Of a stretch of 33,054 nucleotides of DNA, positions 29,033 through 33,054 are shown piece after piece. Source of the DNA: a virus. The position numbers were made by a program, and so were the translations under genes. Every line of letters begins with the position of its first letter. Within the stretch, counting starts at the first letter, position 1. The notes under the pieces are model-generated. The model made no database searches, had not been told where the DNA came from, and saw nothing but the letters and a program-made list of their open reading frames with translations. The DNA lies in IMG/VR virus record IMGVR_UViG_3300037961_004868, positions 1 to 33,054 of that record. The stretch is one strand, 5' to 3'.

Positions 29033-30238
29033 ATGACCGTCATTCTTCGTCCACATCAAGATCGCATCCTTGATCGTATGCTTGCATACAACAAAGGTCA
29101 GATGATTGTTCCCACTGGTGGTGGCAAGACTTTGACGATGATTGTTGATACTCAGCGTCGTCATGATGTTATCAAGAATGGAACCACCACAGTTGTTGTT
29201 GCTCCTCGTATTCTGTTGGCGGAACAACTGTGCAGCGAATTTATGGAGGTGATTGATCCTAACAACAGTGACCCATATCTGCATGTGATGCACGTTCACA
29301 GTGGTGAAACGCATTACGTCAGCACAACTAAAGCAGACAAAATTCATTTGTATGCAAACTGTGCTCGCACAATGGGTGAGAATGTTATCATCTTCACCAC
29401 ATATAATTCGCTCCATCGTGTTATGGAGGCAGACATTGAGGTCAACACGATCTACTTTGACGAAGCACACAACAGTGTAAAGAAGAATTTCTTTCCTGCT
29501 ACCGAGTTCTTCGCAGAGAACGCAGATCGTTGTTATTTCTATACTGCAACTCCAAAACATTCTCTCACCGTTAAGAAACCTGGCATGAACTGGGGTTATG
29601 TTTATGGTCAAGTTCTTGTCAATGTTCCTGCACCTGAATTGGTTGAAGGTGGTTACATTCTTCCTCCCAAAGTTGTTGTCAAACAACTACCTTTGATCAA
29701 AGGTCGTAAGGTCATGTATGCAGAAGATGCTGACAATCTTTTGGAAACGATTGATGACAACAACATCAACAAAACTCTGATTTGTGCTCGCACTACGAAA
29801 CAGATTGTTGGTCTTCTGTCTCAGTCTGATTTCTGTGTTGAACTTGCACAACGTGGTTATTCTTGGATGACAATCACATCGAAGACTGGTGCAATCATTG
29901 ATGGTAAGAAAGTCAACCGTGAGGAGTTTTTCAACACTCTGAATACTTGGGGTAAAGATCCTGAGAAGAAGTTTGTTGTGATTCACCACTCTATTCTGTC
30001 CGAAGGTATCAACGTCAGTGGACTGGAAGCAGTCATCTTCATGCGTAACATGGATTACATTGGTATCAGTCAGTCGATTGGTCGTGTGATCCGACTGGGT
30101 GGATCTGAGAAGACTTTTGGTCTTGTTTGTATTCCTACTTATGATACAGTTGGTATCAGCACTGCTCGTAAAGTTCAGTCGGTTGTTGATGTTGTGTTCA
30201 ACCAAGGAATGCCTGCTATCTCAGAGATCCGTCGATGA
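29033..30238 (+). CDS. Superfamily 2 DNA/RNA helicase
   Basis: 401 residues. Walker A PTGGGKT (27-33), Walker B DEAH (143-146), motif III TATP (171-174) and motif VI Q347-SIG-R351-VI-R354 define an SF2 helicase/translocase of the compact phage type. An N-terminal RPHQD Q-motif-like segment precedes Walker A. Members in T4-like cyanophages are annotated as helicases distinct from UvsW. It probably acts in recombination, replication restart or transcription-coupled processes. All 19 Arg codons are CGN (none AGA/AGG), in sharp contrast to the surrounding AGA-rich genes. The end overlaps the next start (ATGA at 30235). Confidence 0.85.
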   Translation: MTVILRPHQDRILDRMLAYNKGQMIVPTGGGKTLTMIVDTQRRHDVIKNGTTTVVVAPRILLAEQLCSEFMEVIDPNNSDPYLHVMHVHSGETHYVSTTKADKIHLYANCARTMGENVIIFTTYNSLHRVMEADIEVNTIYFDEAHNSVKKNFFPATEFFAENADRCYFYTATPKHSLTVKKPGMNWGYVYGQVLVNVPAPELVEGGYILPPKVVVKQLPLIKGRKVMYAEDADNLLETIDDNNINKTLICARTTKQIVGLLSQSDFCVELAQRGYSWMTITSKTGAIIDGKKVNREEFFNTLNTWGKDPEKKFVVIHHSILSEGINVSGLEAVIFMRNMDYIGISQSIGRVIRLGGSEKTFGLVCIPTYDTVGISTARKVQSVVDVVFNQGMPAISEIRR

Positions 30239-30465
30239 AACTAACACAAACTAAGAGTAGTATATTAGAATCCAAACCAGTTGAGGAGGGATTTATAGTT
30301 GGTAAATATGAAGATCCATTGATGTATGCTGCTGTACCTCTGATGGGGAGTGATACACAACTCTCAATCATTCATCAGGGAAAGAGTATAAAAATCTGTC
30401 GCAATCGACTGTCTGCAATCAACTTCATCAAAAAACACCAAAAACAAAACAAAAAGAAAAAATGA
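30235..30465 (+). CDS. Small basic hypothetical protein
   Basis: 76 residues, coupled to the helicase by ATGA. The sequence contains EGFIVGKYEDPLMYAAVPLM and ends in a strongly basic tail (KKHQKQNKKKK), which suggests nucleic-acid contact. No family recognised. It overlaps the next gene by four bases (ATGA). A helper of the helicase is possible from position alone. Confidence 0.65.
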   Translation: MKLTQTKSSILESKPVEEGFIVGKYEDPLMYAAVPLMGSDTQLSIIHQGKSIKICRNRLSAINFIKKHQKQNKKKK

Positions 30466-30656
30466 AAACTGAATTTGTTTGTGTTAATCCCAAGTCTCGT
30501 AAAGCAAAGAATCGATTTGCTAATGAAATGAGCAATCTTCATTCTTGCCGAGTCGAACAACGTAAAGATGATAAAATCTTCCTCTCTTCCATCACGGGAA
30601 AATACTTTTTTTGGACTACTTTAAAAGGAGATGACAACTGGGAAGTGATGAAATAA
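30462..30656 (+). CDS. Small conserved cyanophage-type hypothetical protein
   Basis: 64 residues starting MKTEFVCVNPKSRKAKNRFA, then SCRVEQRKDDKIFLSSITGKYFFW. I recognise this opening from small conserved proteins of T4-like cyanophages, with no known function. The fold looks like a small beta sheet with a helix. Coupled to the previous gene by ATGA. Confidence 0.65.
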   Translation: MKTEFVCVNPKSRKAKNRFANEMSNLHSCRVEQRKDDKIFLSSITGKYFFWTTLKGDDNWEVMK

Positions 30657-30659
30657 ATA
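30652..30659 (+). promoter_or_regulatory. Possible late promoter box (AATAAATA)
   Basis: AATAAATA overlaps the stop of the preceding small gene and lies 16-25 bases upstream of the candidate starts at 30675-30684. It is a one-mismatch variant of TATAAATA. Medium-low confidence because A/T-rich octamers are frequent here. Confidence 0.4.
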
Positions 30660-30674
30660 ATCACAACAGTTATC

Positions 30675-31418
30675 ATGTTGATGATGAAGTTTCATACTTT
30701 TTATACGTCTGATCTACCAGAATATGTTTATGAATATCATGAAAAAATACATAAAGATCATAAAATAGAAGTAGAATATCACTGCGTTAATTTACAAGAA
30801 GACGAAAGATATAAAAACCATGAGTTGCCTGGATATGCAGCTCATGGTGACATGATGGATGAAATTATGGAAAAAGCAGATGATGATGAAGTCGTTTGTT
30901 TTTTAGATATTGATTGTTATATTACAAGACCTTTTGTAGCAAGATCAGCATATAATATTGTTAAAGAGAGAAGAATATTCTGCGGAAATGCACAAAATAT
31001 TGCACATAACTTTTTATGTAATAACATATATGCTGCAGCATCTTGTTTTATGATTCATAAACAAGCATGGATTGCCCTTGAATCTCCTTCTTTCAAGTAT
31101 AGAGAAGTTGAAAAAGATGTTTTTATTGATACTTGTATGGAAGTTTCTATGAGAGCAAACCATTTTGGTTTTGAATATATGTTATTAGAACCAATAGGAT
31201 TTGATATGTTTCCAACAATTTCTTTAGGTCCACTTGGATTTTATGGAAAAGGAACTCATTATCCTTTCTCATGGCATCTTGGTCGTGTGAGTGATATTGA
31301 AAAAAATGAAGAAGCAAAAGTTTTGCTGGTGAAAACATATATGAATTTGTATGGTGGCGAATTAATTGCACCAGTTTACTCTTCCAACAAACTACTAACA
31401 AATAACACATCATTGTAA
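30675..31418 (+). CDS. GT-A-like glycosyltransferase family protein, member 2
   Basis: 247 residues as drawn from ATG 30675; in-frame ATGs at 30681 and 30684 (MKFHTFYTSDLPEY) are equally likely starts. D78-I-D80 in VVCFLDIDCYIT is the probable metal/nucleotide motif. FCGNAQN, AASCFMIHKQAWIALESPSF, EPIGF and YGKGTHYPFSWHLGRV align in order with the gene at 20396, so the two are paralogues with low overall identity. It is followed six bases later by the carbamoyltransferase, suggesting that the two act on the same glycan. Substrate unknown. Confidence 0.6.
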   Translation: MLMMKFHTFYTSDLPEYVYEYHEKIHKDHKIEVEYHCVNLQEDERYKNHELPGYAAHGDMMDEIMEKADDDEVVCFLDIDCYITRPFVARSAYNIVKERRIFCGNAQNIAHNFLCNNIYAAASCFMIHKQAWIALESPSFKYREVEKDVFIDTCMEVSMRANHFGFEYMLLEPIGFDMFPTISLGPLGFYGKGTHYPFSWHLGRVSDIEKNEEAKVLLVKTYMNLYGGELIAPVYSSNKLLTNNTSL

Positions 31419-31423
31419 ACATT

Positions 31424-32977
31424 ATGATTATATTGGGATATAATTCTGGTTCTCCTCATGATGGTTCAGTTGCCATTATTAAAGATGGAAAGATAATCTT
31501 TTCGATTGCAAGTGAAAGATTGACAGGAAAAAAACATCAATCAGGTATTGACAAAAAAATAATCAATTATGCACTAAGAAAAACTAATCTTGATTCAAGT
31601 GAAATTGATTATGTTGCTATTGCTGGTGATGGACATAATATGAAAATTGATTCTTTACTTGAAGCGGAAGATGGTATCTATCATCTTACTGATTTTAATA
31701 GACCAAATGAATACTTTTCTTGGAAAGGAGAAACTTTTTTAATCCCACACCATATCTGTCATACGGCAGCAGCATATTATACAAGTGGTTTTGATACTGC
31801 GATTTGTTATTCTCTTGATACATCTGACTTTGACTATCATATTCTTGGACCAAAGTTAAATAACATGATATGTAAATATCAAAATCATGAAATAAAAGAC
31901 GCATATATTCCAGGACACATGTATGGCGTTGATTATGCAAGAGTTTGTCAACATATTGGATTGATTCCTTGTTTATCTAAAGCAGGAACAATGATGGGAC
32001 TATCATCTTTTGGAACACCAGAGATGCTAATTCCTAAAGAAGAAATGGTTTCGGATAATCCAGATGATTATCCTAAAATTGATGATGATTTTACTGCTGC
32101 TATAAAATACGCTTACAGTTCTCAGAAACATCTTGAGAATAATGTAATTGACTATCTCATACAGTTAAAAGAAGAAAACCCAGACCAAGAAAATCTTTGC
32201 CTGTCTGGTGGTACATTTTTAAATTGTAATTTGAATGGGAAAATTGTAGAAAAGAATATATTTAAAAATGTTCATCATTTTCCTGCTTGTGGTGATGATG
32301 GTCTTGCAGTTGGTGCTGCACTTTATGCTTATCATACGGTATTAGGACAACCTCTTGTTAAACATGAAGATAGTCAACTTGTTTATCTTGGTGGATCAAA
32401 TTTTCTTGTTGATGAAATACCTTTTGAAAAAACTATTGACGCTCTGATCGATGGTAAAATTGTTGCTTGGGCAAACGGAAGATCTGAATTTGGTCCAAGA
32501 GCATTAGGAAATAGATCGATTCTTGCAGATCCTCGTAACTCTTGGAGTAGAGATAAAATTAATCAAATGATTAAAAATAGGGAGTGGTTTAGACCATTTG
32601 CTCCTATTTGTCTTGAAGAACATTATCAAGAGTATTTTGATTTCCCCAAACCAAGTCCATATATGTTATATACGGCAAAAGTAAAAAAACCTGGAGATAT
32701 TCCTGCATGTGTCCATGTTGATGGGACTGCAAGATTCCAAACGGTGAATAAAGAGCAAAATCCAGACATGCACAAGTTAATATCAATGTTCTATGAAAGA
32801 ACGGGAGTTCCGATTCTCCTTAATACAAGTTTGAATAATAGAGGTAAACCAATTTGTGAAATATCAGATCACGTTTTCTGGTTCTTACAAGACTCGGAAC
32901 TTGATTGTGCTAACATCTTTGGACAATGGTACGATAAGAGAGTGGACACTTGGATTACTGACACAAGACAGTCCTAG
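31424..32977 (+). CDS. Carbamoyltransferase, NodU/CmcH family
   Basis: 517 residues, slightly shorter than the usual 550-600. The N-terminal Kae1/TobZ-like part starts ILGYNSGSPHDGSVAII and includes the metal-binding PHHICHTAAAYY (H109, H113), SLDTSDFD, AGTMMGLSSFG and NLCLSGGTFLNCNLNGK with ACGDDGLAVGAA. The C-terminal part has WANGRSEFGPRALGNRSIL, WFRPFAPI, ARFQTV and GVPILLNTSLNNRGKPI. These are the family's signatures for transfer of a carbamoyl group from carbamoyl phosphate via carbamoyl-adenylate to a hydroxyl, usually on a sugar. Family members are known in cyanophages. With the glycosyltransferases nearby, it may carbamoylate a surface or virion glycan (inference). Confidence 0.9.
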   Translation: MIILGYNSGSPHDGSVAIIKDGKIIFSIASERLTGKKHQSGIDKKIINYALRKTNLDSSEIDYVAIAGDGHNMKIDSLLEAEDGIYHLTDFNRPNEYFSWKGETFLIPHHICHTAAAYYTSGFDTAICYSLDTSDFDYHILGPKLNNMICKYQNHEIKDAYIPGHMYGVDYARVCQHIGLIPCLSKAGTMMGLSSFGTPEMLIPKEEMVSDNPDDYPKIDDDFTAAIKYAYSSQKHLENNVIDYLIQLKEENPDQENLCLSGGTFLNCNLNGKIVEKNIFKNVHHFPACGDDGLAVGAALYAYHTVLGQPLVKHEDSQLVYLGGSNFLVDEIPFEKTIDALIDGKIVAWANGRSEFGPRALGNRSILADPRNSWSRDKINQMIKNREWFRPFAPICLEEHYQEYFDFPKPSPYMLYTAKVKKPGDIPACVHVDGTARFQTVNKEQNPDMHKLISMFYERTGVPILLNTSLNNRGKPICEISDHVFWFLQDSELDCANIFGQWYDKRVDTWITDTRQS

Positions 32978-33028
32978 TAAGCGTGAGAGTGATGTATATT
33001 AAGAGGGTCAAAGGAACACACCACTCAC

Positions 33029-33054
33029 ATGGCAACCCGCTCACGCATTGGTAT
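33029..33054 (+). CDS. Start of a gene cut by the window end
   Basis: The ATG at 33029 opens MATRSRIGI, which resembles the opening of a small conserved protein of T4-like cyanophages (M-A/S-TRSRI...). Only nine codons are visible, so identity rests on this opening and the gap after the previous stop. Confidence 0.45.

Noticed and set aside
29018-29686. Minus-strand frame of 222 codons over the helicase
   Set aside because: Antisense of a gene with intact helicase motifs; Cys/His/Ile-rich composition without a domain. The second long antisense frame (29687-30205) has the same origin.

Overview
The window looks like an AT-rich stretch of a marine T4-like myovirus genome of the cyanophage type. 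The evidence is the style of the tail-fibre proteins (repeated VGIGTT and YGDGS motifs, N-termini such as MAVNKNFVVKNG and MSQLRVNNI), T4-type late promoter boxes (TATAAATA, CTAAATA), perfect sigma-70 early promoters, a phage-borne tRNA, tight ATGA gene overlaps and almost complete one-strand coding. The host cannot be fixed from the sequence. A marine picocyanobacterium is the default guess; another marine proteobacterial host is possible.

Region 1 (1-14396) is mostly virion appendage genes: a 5'-truncated fibre gene, a coiled-coil/beta-rich structural protein, a short stand-alone copy of the first gene's C-terminal domain, a 1969-residue fibre, an Ig/glycine-rich protein, a fibre with a cupredoxin-like domain, a small fibre protein and a fibre with an internal duplication. 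Inserted at 2520-3285 is a small early-type cassette: consensus sigma-70 promoter, three small genes (one apparently frameshifted, one Phd/YefM-like), a rho-independent terminator and tRNA-Pro(UGG).

Region 2 (14408-22533) holds three RCC1-type beta-propeller genes. They are interleaved with an orphan protein, a 2OG-Fe(II) oxygenase, a TPR protein fused to a heptosyltransferase-like (GT9-type) domain, and a GT-A-like glycosyltransferase.

Region 3 (22552-27962) is a carbohydrate island: GT25 glycosyltransferase, a DxD glycosyltransferase, a second 2OG oxygenase-like protein, a MycE-like methyltransferase, the two halves of HldE as separate overlapping genes in reversed order, a HAD phosphatase, a cupin and, on the opposite strand, an HldD-type epimerase. 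Together these could make ADP-heptose, or a related nucleotide sugar, and transfer and decorate it. I regard this as the most striking system in the window.

Region 4 (27963-33054) begins with a divergent promoter region where a palindrome covers both -35 boxes. Then follow a second methyltransferase, small conserved genes, an SF2 helicase with codon use unlike its neighbours, a second member of the 20396 glycosyltransferase family, a NodU/CmcH carbamoyltransferase, and the first codons of another gene.

Overall reading (inference): structural fibre genes and exchangeable propeller-type host-recognition proteins sit beside a glycan synthesis and decoration set. Its product may modify either the virion appendages or the surface of the infected cell.
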